DNA of 8,335 nt from Chloroflexota bacterium (GTDB taxonomy: Bacteria > Chloroflexota > Anaerolineae > Anaerolineales > Anaerolineaceae): the NCBI GenBank assembly GCA_023406965.1, contig JAEXTI010000367.1, positions 1 through 8,335 on the forward strand. Direction: 5' to 3'. Positions 1-6,412 of the stretch are shown one piece after another; within the stretch, counting starts at the first letter, position 1, and each line of letters opens with the position of its first letter. Position numbers and translations under genes: made by a program. The notes beneath the pieces were generated by a model. It was not told where the DNA came from, searched no databases, and saw only the letters and a list, made by a program, of their open reading frames with translations.

Positions 1-108
1 ATTAGCTAAATCTTCTCTCAGGCTTCGGTTGACATCGTCGACCAGCGGGTTGTTCCGATTTCCCTCGCTGCCTTTAGAACCGTGTACTTTTCTACCTACG
101 AATCCCAT
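1..108 (-). CDS. Partial hypothetical protein, N-terminal 36 residues
   Basis: An open frame starts at an ATG (106-108, minus strand) and runs without a stop off the left edge. The visible peptide begins MGFVGRKVHGSKGSEGNRN and continues hydrophilic and charged, rich in Gly, Arg, Lys and Asn, with no signal peptide or membrane segment. I do not recognise the family. Support for a real gene is the good TATAAT box on the same strand at 132-137, 23 bases upstream of the ATG, and its position downstream of another minus-strand gene. The Shine-Dalgarno signal is poor: an AGGA lies about 12 bases from the ATG. Thirty-six codons is little evidence, so this remains tentative. Confidence 0.4.
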   Translation of the reverse strand, partial: MGFVGRKVHGSKGSEGNRNNPLVDDVNRSLREDLAN

Positions 109-131
109 AATTAAGAGCCATCCTACAAGTC

Positions 132-137
132 ATTATA
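132..137 (-). promoter_or_regulatory. Putative -10 box of the left-edge gene
   Basis: On the minus strand the sequence reads TTGTATAATG, with a consensus TATAAT at 137-132. No convincing -35 hexamer is seen 16-18 bases upstream. The predicted start of transcription would be near 125, giving a leader of about 17 bases. The core TGTATAATG is shared with the -10 regions of the HEAT-repeat gene and the CPT-like kinase gene. Confidence 0.45.
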
Positions 138-257
138 CAACGCTGTGATTGAATTTAGTCTTGCGATACCATAACAAAAATGCCAATTCCGTTAGTTTCG
201 TGTAAGGTCACAGCATCCATGTTTGGCAACAGATCAGCCTGGGGCATAAGTCTTGCT

Positions 258-1058
258 TTAAGAGTTCTGCGCCAATCCGTTCGCGACCATTTCCAACAAG
301 GAGCTTTCCTCGCCTTCAATATTTTCGCGCCGGCGCGCCGCCGCAATCACCGGCATCCAGGCATCTACTTCCGCCATGCTCAACCCGGTTTTGCGAAAAT
401 AAGTTCTCAGGTATCGATCCAAAAACACCCGTCGCCCAAACTCTAGTACCGGATTCATCGCGCCGGTTGGCTTACCCACCTTGAGCATCATACAAGTGCG
501 GGCTACGTCTGCCGCCGCTCGCCCACGGCAAGCCGTCAGCCAATCCAGTATTACCGGGCCCCGCTTCGAAAGCACAATGTTCTCCGGGTGGTAATCCCCG
601 TGACACACTCCGTCCGTCTCAGGCATCTGCCTCAAGCGCTCCAGCACCTGCTGCCTCTGCTCTTCCGGCAGCCCCTCCGGCCCGTGCTCGATCGCCCAAT
701 AAAAGTAGCCGCGAATATCCCGCAGCCAGCCCAGGGATGCCTGGTGAATCTGGCTATGTAAATCCGCCATCATGTCCGCGTAGTAAGCAATCCGCCAGGG
801 CTTGGCTGCCATTGCTTGCAGCAAGGTCGGCCCCTCCACTCGCTCAAACAAAACCCCCTTACGTCCCTCCACCTCAACCATCTCTACTTCACCGGGCGCG
901 GGCATTCCGGCGGCGTGCATCTCGGCGTTGATCCGCGCCTCAAACTCCGCCTCGTCGGGATTCATAAAGTCGAAATACAGTTTCACCACGCGCCCATCTT
1001 TCCACGGAAAGATCTGAGCGGTTCGCCCCTGCGCAATCGGTTGCCCTAAAGATTCCAT
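258..1058 (-). CDS. APH/choline-kinase-like phosphotransferase
   Basis: A 266-residue protein of the aminoglycoside-phosphotransferase (APH) superfamily, cytosolic, predicted to transfer phosphate from ATP to a hydroxyl group of a small molecule. Visible hallmarks are a glycine-containing N-lobe strand (residues 9-16), the ATP-binding lysine in VVKLY (K26), the catalytic-loop motif HGDYHPEN (153-160, with D155 as base and N160 binding Mg), and the metal-binding aspartate in ILDW (D172). Length is normal for the family. The substrate cannot be read from sequence; relatives act on antibiotics, choline, homoserine or sugars, so calling it a resistance gene would be unjustified. It starts 5 bases after the stop of the HEAT-repeat gene with no Shine-Dalgarno sequence of its own, so the two are probably co-transcribed and translationally coupled. 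Family call is firm; specific role unknown. Confidence 0.88.
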   Translation of the reverse strand: MESLGQPIAQGRTAQIFPWKDGRVVKLYFDFMNPDEAEFEARINAEMHAAGMPAPGEVEMVEVEGRKGVLFERVEGPTLLQAMAAKPWRIAYYADMMADLHSQIHQASLGWLRDIRGYFYWAIEHGPEGLPEEQRQQVLERLRQMPETDGVCHGDYHPENIVLSKRGPVILDWLTACRGRAAADVARTCMMLKVGKPTGAMNPVLEFGRRVFLDRYLRTYFRKTGLSMAEVDAWMPVIAAARRRENIEGEESSLLEMVANGLAQNS

Positions 1059-1063
1059 AATTC

Positions 1064-2248
1064 TTATGCAAAAAATATCAGGTACAGGATCAAAACTACG
1101 ACCACTACCCCAACCAATGCAAACAGAAAGCCCTTGCCGGGGTTCTCTTCTTGAATCACAGGCGAAGAAGCCGCCATTTTGACCGGCGCGGGATATTGCA
1201 GGGCCGTAGTTGTTTTTTTCACTACATCCAGTCTTTCCTCTTCGGACTCCTCATCCTCCAGTTCAACAAGGTCCTCTTCAGTCATACCTTCAGAGGTCAG
1301 TTGTGCCTTGCGTTCCTCCGCCAGGAAGTTATCCAGGTCATCCCCATAGCGCTTCTGCAATGCTTCATAAGCTGCTTTGCGCACCGCGTCGTTTTCTTCC
1401 CACAAGGCCATGTACACCAGGTAATTCACCGCGTCCATATGGGCGATCGCTCCCATCGCCCGCACCGCCTTGATCCGTCGCTGCGGGTCACGCTCAGCGC
1501 TGATGATGTTCGACAATCCAACCATATCCGCCGCATTCCAGCGCACTCCCCCCAAGTCACCATGCTCTGTTCCGGGAGTCTCCTCTTCTGTGTCGCCGTC
1601 CAATGGAGCCGGCTCTTCGCCATATGTTTCAACTGCTAGCCGCGTCGTGTCCGGGCCAACCAGGTCATTTAATGCCTCTAAAGCCGCATCGCGCACTTCC
1701 TGGCTTGGGTCTTTAAATATCGCGTCAAGTAACGCATCTCCTCCCTCGGGTTTCTGGAGCTCAGCCAGAGCCAGCGCTGCCTGCTTGCGTAAAGCCGCCG
1801 GTTTTCTTGTATCTCGCAACAGGTCCGCCAATACTTGGACATCTCCAACTTCAATGGATCGTTGCACTAAAAAAGAAGATTCTTCATCTGTGGCATCCCA
1901 ACTCACGTCCTCCAAATCTTCATTATCCGCTTCAGGGGCTGCCTCTTCCAGGTCTTCGCCCAATGGCGCCGGATCTTCCCCATACGTTTCCATCGCCAAC
2001 CGCGAGGTATCTGGACCGACCAGGTCTTTCAATGCCTCAAAAGCCGCGTCGCGCACTTCCTGGGTGGGGTCCTTAAAAATCGCCTCCAGCAGCGCTTCTC
2101 CGCCTTCCGGCGCCTGGATTTCCGCCAGGGCCAGCGCCGCTTGCTTGCGCAAATCTGCCGATTTCCGCGTATTACGCAGCATCCCGGCCAGCGTTTCCCA
2201 ATCTCCGGCTTTGATTAATTGTTGGATTGCAAAAGTGAATTCTGTCAT
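1064..2248 (-). CDS. HEAT-repeat protein with C-terminal membrane anchor
   Basis: A 394-residue protein made mostly of HEAT/armadillo-like helical repeats, typical of protein-protein scaffolds. Residues 1-120 and 121-240 are a direct duplication aligned without gaps: RKQAALALAE at 34 and 154, EVRDAA at 64 and 184, VGPD at 77 and 197, ETYGE at 87 and 207. Each unit ends in an acidic linker. A further, more diverged HEAT pair covers about 245-300, then an acidic stretch (about 319-340). Residues 373-393 are strongly hydrophobic and end the protein, so it is probably tail-anchored with the repeats in the cytosol. The ATG at 2248 is preferred over an in-frame GTG at 2278, because the GTG overlaps the -10 box and AGAGG lies 9 bases before the ATG. 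No enzymatic motif is seen. It is the first gene of a unit with the downstream kinase and is divergent from the M50 protease. Confidence 0.85.
   Translation of the reverse strand: MTEFTFAIQQLIKAGDWETLAGMLRNTRKSADLRKQAALALAEIQAPEGGEALLEAIFKDPTQEVRDAAFEALKDLVGPDTSRLAMETYGEDPAPLGEDLEEAAPEADNEDLEDVSWDATDEESSFLVQRSIEVGDVQVLADLLRDTRKPAALRKQAALALAELQKPEGGDALLDAIFKDPSQEVRDAALEALNDLVGPDTTRLAVETYGEEPAPLDGDTEEETPGTEHGDLGGVRWNAADMVGLSNIISAERDPQRRIKAVRAMGAIAHMDAVNYLVYMALWEENDAVRKAAYEALQKRYGDDLDNFLAEERKAQLTSEGMTEEDLVELEDEESEEERLDVVKKTTTALQYPAPVKMAASSPVIQEENPGKGFLFALVGVVVVVLILYLIFFA
1529..2248 (-). repeat. 360-bp in-frame tandem duplication inside the HEAT gene
   Basis: Two adjacent units, 1889-2248 and 1529-1888, encode residues 1-120 and 121-240 of the HEAT-repeat protein. 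They keep exactly the same spacing over 120 codons with no insertion or deletion. They remain visibly similar at DNA level, for example the stretches reading GCCGCGTCGCGCACTTCCTG (about 2043) and GCCGCATCGCGCACTTCCTG (about 1683) on the plus strand. The acidic linkers are the most diverged parts. Confidence 0.85.
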
Positions 2249-2268
2249 AGTATTGGGCCCTCTTGCGA

Positions 2269-2298
2269 CATTATACACCGGTATAAGAAATGTATAAG
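2269..2298 (-). promoter_or_regulatory. Promoter of the HEAT gene with GTATAA repeats
   Basis: On the minus strand GTGTATAATG carries a consensus -10 box (2274-2269), 20 bases from the chosen ATG. No good -35 is present. The region holds TTATAC (2271-2276) facing GTATAA (2281-2286) as an inverted repeat with a 4-base spacer, and a second GTATAA (2292-2297) 11 bases further on. One copy overlaps the -10 box, so the repeats could be an operator; that part is inference. Confidence 0.45.
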
Positions 2299-2309
2299 AT
2301 CACTTCATT

Positions 2310-2338
2310 TTGACTTGAACCGGCGGCGGAAATAGGAT
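2310..2338 (+). promoter_or_regulatory. Putative sigma70-type promoter of the M50 protease gene
   Basis: TTGACT (2310-2315) and TAGGAT (2333-2338) are separated by 17 bases, the ideal spacing for a housekeeping promoter, and match consensus at 5 of 6 and 4 of 6 positions. An AT-rich stretch follows directly (TATATT at 2340-2345). The resulting leader to the ATG at 2448 would be about 100 bases; I see no convincing riboswitch or strong hairpin in it. Confidence 0.4.
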
Positions 2339-2436
2339 ATATATTATCTAAATAAACGAGCGCTGCCCAACCAGAGATGGAAGATTTCATTTCCCCTCTC
2401 TGAACAATGACCACAAATTACTGGTAACGACAACAC

Positions 2437-2442
2437 AGGAGG
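2437..2442 (+). promoter_or_regulatory. Strong ribosome binding site of the M50 protease gene
   Basis: AGGAGG lies 5 bases before the ATG at 2448 and fixes the start. It is one of only three strong Shine-Dalgarno sequences in the window; most of the other genes have short leaders or weak sites. Confidence 0.8.
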
Positions 2443-2447
2443 AAACC

Positions 2448-3563
2448 ATGGACGGAGGTATTAAACTAGGACGGGTCTGGAATGTCCCGATCAACCTGCA
2501 CTATAGCTGGTTCCTCATCGCCGCGCTCATCACCTGGTCGCTGGCAACCGGCTACTTTCCCAACGCTTACCCGCAAATTGCCCAAGGATACCATTGGGTC
2601 TTAGCAGCGGTCACTGCGGTACTTTTTGCAGCCTCGGTGCTTCTGCATGAGTTAGGCCATGTGGCTCTGGCCCTGCGCGAGCGCATCCCCGTGCGCAGCG
2701 TGACGCTGTTCCTCTTTGGCGGCGTGGCCCAAATCACCGAAGAGCCACGCTCCGCCGGCGCTGAGTTCCGCATTGCCATCGCCGGCCCGCTCACCAGCCT
2801 GCTCCTGGCAGGCCTCTTTGGAATTCTTTACTTGCTGGACCAATCTATCCCCTTCCTGGCAGCCCCCAGCGAGTACTTGATGCGCATCAACCTCATCCTG
2901 GCGGTTTTCAACATGATCCCCGGCTTCCCGCTCGACGGCGGGCGCGTTCTGCGCTCGGTGGTGTGGAAGATCACCGGCAGCCCCTACCGCGCTACCCGCT
3001 TCGCCTCCACCATCGGCCAACTGGTCGCCTTTGGCTTCATCGGCGTAGGCATTTTCACTGCCGTGACAGGCAACTTCTTCAACGGGCTGTGGCTGGCTTT
3101 CATCGGCTGGTTCTTGCAGAATGCCGCCGCCGGGGCCTTCCAGCAAGCCGCCATGCAGAAATCGCTCGAAGGCGTCACCGTGGCCCAGGTCATGCGCCGC
3201 GACCTGGATTCTGTGCCCGCTCTCGCGCCTATCAACCAGATCATCGAAGAGCGCATCCTCAATACCGGCAAGCGCAGCTTCCTGGTCAATGAAGACGGCC
3301 AAATGCGCGGGCTGCTCACGCTATCCAAAATCGCATCCTTCCCCCAACGCCAGTGGCCCTTTCTCACCGCGCGCCAGGTCATGATCCCCGTCGAGCAGCT
3401 TCGCTCGGTCACCCCCTACACCGACCTGTTGAATGCCCTACGCGAGATGGAACTCAACCAGCAGCCGCAATTGGCCGTTGTTCACGACCGCGAGGTTTTG
3501 GGAACCCTCTCCCGAGAAGACATTCTGCGCTTCATGCGCGTCCGCTCCGAGCTGGGCATCTAA
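2448..3563 (+). CDS. Site-2 protease family (M50) membrane metalloprotease with CBS pair
   Basis: A 371-residue intramembrane zinc metalloprotease of the S2P/M50B group, the type that includes SpoIVFB-like proteases with C-terminal CBS domains. Zinc ligands are visible as HELGH (H67, E68, H71) in one membrane helix and D163 in the PLDGG motif (161-165), preceded by the [11 protein letters not shown] context. Hydrophobic segments lie around 18-36, 48-66, 107-130, 144-158 and 188-226. A cytosolic CBS pair follows: CBS1 about 245-298 and CBS2 about 305-365; such pairs usually bind adenine nucleotides and gate activity. Catalytic residues are intact. The substrate is unknown. It is divergent from a tail-anchored HEAT-repeat protein, whose single N-in membrane segment would fit S2P topology, but that link is only inferred. 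The gene ends at a shared convergent hairpin. Confidence 0.93.
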   Translation: MDGGIKLGRVWNVPINLHYSWFLIAALITWSLATGYFPNAYPQIAQGYHWVLAAVTAVLFAASVLLHELGHVALALRERIPVRSVTLFLFGGVAQITEEPRSAGAEFRIAIAGPLTSLLLAGLFGILYLLDQSIPFLAAPSEYLMRINLILAVFNMIPGFPLDGGRVLRSVVWKITGSPYRATRFASTIGQLVAFGFIGVGIFTAVTGNFFNGLWLAFIGWFLQNAAAGAFQQAAMQKSLEGVTVAQVMRRDLDSVPALAPINQIIEERILNTGKRSFLVNEDGQMRGLLTLSKIASFPQRQWPFLTARQVMIPVEQLRSVTPYTDLLNALREMELNQQPQLAVVHDREVLGTLSREDILRFMRVRSELGI

Positions 3564-3587
3564 CTTCTAAAACTTCATCACTCACAG

Positions 3588-3620
3588 CGAACACCGGGCG
3601 CATGCCGCGCCCGGTGTTCG
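3588..3620. terminator. Bidirectional hairpin between convergent genes
   Basis: CGAACACCGGGCGC (3588-3601) and GCGCCCGGTGTTCG (3607-3620) form a perfect 14-bp GC-rich stem with a 5-base loop (ATGCC). It lies 24 bases after the stop of the protease gene and 6 bases after the stop of the oppositely oriented oxidoreductase gene, so it can serve both transcripts. Neither side has a real U-tract, so efficient intrinsic termination is uncertain; it may instead protect 3' ends or act with Rho. Confidence 0.75.
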
Positions 3621-3626
3621 TTAGCA

Positions 3627-4655
3627 TCAAACCACAATCTCCACTCGTTGTCCGGTCTCCGCGCTTTCCAGCGCTCCAAACACCATTGCCAGGCTTTGGA
3701 TATTGTCGGTGCATACAGTCTCCGGCACGCGCCCTTCGCGCACGCAATCCACAAAATCGTGGATCAACCCGCCGTGCCCGCCCACCTGGTTGCCGCTGTA
3801 AGGCGCGATGACCCCCGTTCGCTTCTCGGCGAAGAACCCGCCCGCCGGGTGTACTGCCCACTCGGCTTGCAGCTTCTCCCCGCCATCCCACAGCGCCGTG
3901 CCGCGTGTGCCTATCAACCGCCAGTCACACTCCCAACTGGTTATCAACCCCTCCGCGCACCATGATCCTCGGTAGGTATACACCAACCCTCCGCTCATCT
4001 CAAACACCGCCACCGCCGAGGCCCCGTGGCTGTACCACGAACCCTGCGGGTTCCACTCCTTGCAGTACACCGCCTCGGGCTTCGCCCCGCTCAAAAAGCG
4101 CATCTGGTCAAAGCTGTGAATGGCCATATCCACCAGCAAAACGTGCTTCATCACATCCCTGAACCCGCCAAAGTGCGGTCCCAGAAAGAAATCACTGTTC
4201 ACCGTGGTCAATGGGCCAATCTCCCCGCCCCTCAGGTAGTCGCGCAGCGCGCGAATTTCGGCTTGATAGCGCCGGTTTTGCATCACCGCGTAAAGCTTGC
4301 CGCTCTCCTGGGCCTTCGCCACCATCCGGCGCGCATTTTCCATCGAGTCCGCCATCGGCTTCTCGCCCAGCACGTGCATGCCCCGCCCCAGTGCCTCCAG
4401 CGTCACATCCACGTGCGCCTCGGGCACCGTGCAGTCAAAGACGATATCCGGCTGGGTGTGGTCCAGAATCACCGGCAGATTGTCGCCAATTTCAACGCCC
4501 TCCAGCCCATACTGCGCCGCCCGCTCTCGGGCCGTTTCGCGGCGCAAATCCACCAGTCCAACCATCTCCAGCCCCTCGATCTCCCCAATCGGCTTCAACC
4601 ACGTCTGGCTAATTCCCCCGCAGCCCACCAACACCGCCCGCAATGTCTGCTTCAT
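3627..4655 (-). CDS. Gfo/Idh/MocA family NAD(P)-dependent oxidoreductase
   Basis: A 342-residue cytosolic dehydrogenase of the glucose-fructose oxidoreductase / inositol dehydrogenase family. The N-terminal Rossmann fold shows the GCGGIS dinucleotide-binding loop (11-16) with an acidic residue at the end of strand 2 (VDLR, D36), which favours NAD over NADP. The family EKP motif is at 98-100 (K99 being the usual catalytic lysine), and the C-terminal domain carries the D-x-x-x-H signature in VDMAIH (D176, H180). Length is typical. Family members oxidise or epimerise sugars, inositols and related polyols; the substrate cannot be assigned, and no transporter or sugar kinase lies beside it. AGAGG lies 6 bases before the ATG. 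It is monocistronic: convergent with the protease and divergent from the CPT-like kinase. Confidence 0.92.
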   Translation of the reverse strand: MKQTLRAVLVGCGGISQTWLKPIGEIEGLEMVGLVDLRRETARERAAQYGLEGVEIGDNLPVILDHTQPDIVFDCTVPEAHVDVTLEALGRGMHVLGEKPMADSMENARRMVAKAQESGKLYAVMQNRRYQAEIRALRDYLRGGEIGPLTTVNSDFFLGPHFGGFRDVMKHVLLVDMAIHSFDQMRFLSGAKPEAVYCKEWNPQGSWYSHGASAVAVFEMSGGLVYTYRGSWCAEGLITSWECDWRLIGTRGTALWDGGEKLQAEWAVHPAGGFFAEKRTGVIAPYSGNQVGGHGGLIHDFVDCVREGRVPETVCTDNIQSLAMVFGALESAETGQRVEIVV

Positions 4656-4669
4656 AGTGAACCTCTCCC

Positions 4670-4675
4670 ATTATA
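4670..4675 (-). promoter_or_regulatory. Putative -10 box of the oxidoreductase gene
   Basis: A consensus TATAAT on the minus strand lies only 14 bases from the ATG at 4655, immediately followed by GGGAGAGG, which is also the ribosome binding site. Transcription would start inside or next to the Shine-Dalgarno sequence, giving a leader under about 10 bases if this is the active box. A GTGACA (4693-4688) is too close, with only 12 bases of spacing, to be a normal -35. Confidence 0.4.
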
Positions 4676-4771
4676 AGAACGGCACCCTGTCACCCGTTGA
4701 TTCATTTCCTATTTGTGTACGGCTCGTTTATTTTAACATCATTCCACGCCACCCCCGTTCTTATTCGTGTG

Positions 4772-4777
4772 TATAAT
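4772..4777 (+). promoter_or_regulatory. Putative -10 box implying a leaderless mRNA
   Basis: GTGTATAATG contains a consensus TATAAT whose last base is separated from the ATG at 4784 by only 6 bases (GAATCC). Transcription starting at normal distance would begin at or within a base or two of the start codon. There is no Shine-Dalgarno sequence. No convincing -35 hexamer is seen at 16-18 bases; TTAACA at 4733-4738 is too far away. Confidence 0.6.
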
Positions 4778-4783
4778 GAATCC

Positions 4784-5368
4784 ATGATTCGTCCCGGCAC
4801 CATCCTCATCCTCAACGGCGCCTCCAGTTCAGGCAAGACTACCTTGCTGCGCGAGTTGCAAAACCGCCTCGATCCGCCCTTTCTGGAAACCGGGATCGAC
4901 AAATTCATCTGGATGCTCCCCAGGCGCTACCTCGATCGCCCGCTGTGGGATGACGTTCTCGGATTGGCCGTCCAGCCCGGCGAGACTGGCCGCTGGTTGT
5001 TCTCCGGCATGCACCATGCCATTGCCGCGCTCTCCCGCCAGGGCATCTGCGTAGTCGCCGATCACGTCCTGGTTGAGCCTGCCTGGGTAGCCCAATGCGC
5101 CGAATTATTCCACGAATTGCCTGCTTACCTGGTAGGGGTGCGCTGCCCCCTGGACGTGCTTGTCGAGCGCGAGCGCTCCCGCCAGGATCGCACCCTCGGC
5201 CAGGCCGCAGCACAATTCCCCATCGTCCACGCCCACGGATTGTACGACGTCGAAGTCGACACTTCGCAATTGAACCCCGCCGAATGCGCCGAAAAAATCA
5301 TCCAGCGGCTGCACGATTCTCAGCCGCCTTCCGCTTTTAAAAACCTGCAATATTCGAGGATCCGATGA
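4784..5368 (+). CDS. Chloramphenicol-phosphotransferase-like P-loop kinase
   Basis: A 194-residue cytosolic P-loop kinase of the CPT family (structurally related to shikimate kinase and zeta-type kinases). Walker A is GASSSGKTT (12-20). The aspartate in ETGIDKF (D39) aligns with the catalytic Asp37 of the Streptomyces venezuelae enzyme, and the RERSRQDRTLGQA segment (about residues 125-137) with the following HAHG, YD and EVDTS are family hallmarks, supplying lid arginines and the nucleotide-binding end. The ATG at 4784 is chosen because the protein then begins directly before the first beta strand, as in relatives, and sits 6 bases after a -10 box. The true substrate is unknown; CPT-like proteins are widespread in bacteria that make no chloramphenicol. 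It overlaps the next gene by ATGA, so the kinase and the ADP-ribosylglycohydrolase are translationally coupled. Confidence 0.85.
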   Translation: MIRPGTILILNGASSSGKTTLLRELQNRLDPPFLETGIDKFIWMLPRRYLDRPLWDDVLGLAVQPGETGRWLFSGMHHAIAALSRQGICVVADHVLVEPAWVAQCAELFHELPAYLVGVRCPLDVLVERERSRQDRTLGQAAAQFPIVHAHGLYDVEVDTSQLNPAECAEKIIQRLHDSQPPSAFKNLQYSRIR

Positions 5369-6357
5369 CTAAAACATCCCCCTACCTCGCCTGTCTCCTC
5401 GGCGGCGCCATTGGCGACGCCCTCGGTGGCCCCATCGAGTTCCTCTCCCTGGCCCAAATCCGCGCCCGTTATGGCCCCGCAGGGATCACCGGCTACACGC
5501 AACTCGACGGCGGCATCGCCCGCTTCACCGATGACACCCAAATGACCCTCTTCACCGCCGAGGGCTTTCTCCTGGCCCCGCCCAACGCCGACCCCATCCT
5601 TACCATCCACCGCGCTTATCGCGCCTGGCTTCAAACTCAATCCGGCCGCTTCGACCCCTCCCGCAAGGTCCTCGAAGGCCGCCTCCTGGCCCTGCCCGAG
5701 ATGTGGGCGCTGCACGCCCCCGGCGCCACCTGCCTCTCAGCTCTGCGCTCGGGCCAAATAGGCACCATGGCCCAGCCCCTCAACGACAGCAAAGGCTGTG
5801 GCGGTATCATGCGCGCCGCACCTGCTGGACTGCTGTTCGAGCCCCAGGTCGCCTTTGAAATGGGTTGCCGCCTGGCCGCCCTCACCCACGGACACCCCTC
5901 CGGTTATCTTTCCGCCGGGTTCTTCGCCTGCCTCGTCTCGGCTCTCCTGCGCGGCTCCGACCTGTCCGCCGCCATCCGCCTGGCCCAACTGCTCCTTCTT
6001 GGTCACACCGGGCGCGAAGAAACCGCCGCCGCCGTCCAGGCCGCCCTGAACCTCGCTGCCGACTCCACCGTCCCGCCTTCTCCCGAAGCTGTGGAACGCC
6101 TGGGCGGAGCCTGGGTGGGCGAAGAAGCCCTGGCCATTTCCCTCTACTGTGCTCTGGTCCATCCCGCCGATTTCCGCGCCGCCGTGCTTCTTTCCGTCAA
6201 CCACTCCGGCGATTCCGACTCCACCGGCGCCATCACTGGCAACCTGCTCGGCGCGGCCTTGGGCCTGAGCGCCATTCCCCCCGAATGGATCGCTCCCATC
6301 GAACTGCGCGCCGAGATCGAACGCCTGGCTGGTGAAACTCAGCAGCGCGCAAATTAA
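5365..6357 (+). CDS. ADP-ribosylglycohydrolase (DraG/ARH family)
   Basis: A 330-residue enzyme of the ADP-ribosylglycohydrolase family, which hydrolyses the glycosidic bond of ADP-ribose attached to proteins, nucleic acids or small molecules using two Mg ions. Motifs in order: GAIGDALGGPIEF (14-26), the metal-binding FTDDTQM (54-60; T55, D56, D57), GCGGIMRAAPAGL (144-156), THGHPSG (174-180), GGAWVGEEAL (247-256) and GDSDSTGAITG (282-292), where D283 and D285 bind metal. All metal ligands are present and length fits the family, so it should be active. No nitrogenase or DraT gene is nearby, so a role in nitrogenase control is not supported. The start is fixed by the 4-base ATGA overlap with the CPT-like kinase. 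The target of the enzyme is unknown. The gene ends 87 bases before the Fur-family gene. Confidence 0.93.
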   Translation: MTKTSPYLACLLGGAIGDALGGPIEFLSLAQIRARYGPAGITGYTQLDGGIARFTDDTQMTLFTAEGFLLAPPNADPILTIHRAYRAWLQTQSGRFDPSRKVLEGRLLALPEMWALHAPGATCLSALRSGQIGTMAQPLNDSKGCGGIMRAAPAGLLFEPQVAFEMGCRLAALTHGHPSGYLSAGFFACLVSALLRGSDLSAAIRLAQLLLLGHTGREETAAAVQAALNLAADSTVPPSPEAVERLGGAWVGEEALAISLYCALVHPADFRAAVLLSVNHSGDSDSTGAITGNLLGAALGLSAIPPEWIAPIELRAEIERLAGETQQRAN

Positions 6358-6401
6358 ACCTTATACATCGATCAATAAATATCGCAATTTAGCCCTTAAT
6401 G

Positions 6402-6410
6402 TGATATAGT
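6402..6410 (+). promoter_or_regulatory. Extended -10 promoter of the metal-uptake operon
   Basis: TGATATAGT matches an extended -10 element (TG, one base, then TATAGT at 6405-6410), which can work without a good -35; none is visible. Transcription would start around 6417, leaving a leader of about 28 bases. The 87-base intergenic region is too short for a cobalamin riboswitch and shows no B12-box. Confidence 0.55.
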
Positions 6411-6412
6411 GC

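Noticed and set aside
155..346. A 63-codon minus-strand frame overlapping the end of the APH-like kinase, or a 30-codon ORF from the ATG at 248
   Set aside because: No ribosome binding site or promoter is seen and half of the longer frame is a shadow of the kinase. The last 30 residues look protein-like, but that alone is not enough to call a gene.
1470..2297. A 275-codon open frame on the plus strand antisense to the HEAT gene
   Set aside because: Its Ser/Ala-rich, low-complexity translation mirrors the HEAT codons and carries the same duplication in reverse. The minus-strand product has clear repeats, a membrane anchor and a ribosome binding site.
4784..5368. Chloramphenicol resistance gene
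   Set aside because: The family name comes from one Streptomyces self-protection enzyme. CPT-like kinases occur widely without the antibiotic, and nothing nearby suggests resistance or biosynthesis.
5365..6357. Nitrogenase-regulating DraG
   Set aside because: No draT or nif gene is in the window, and the ARH family is far broader than nitrogenase control.
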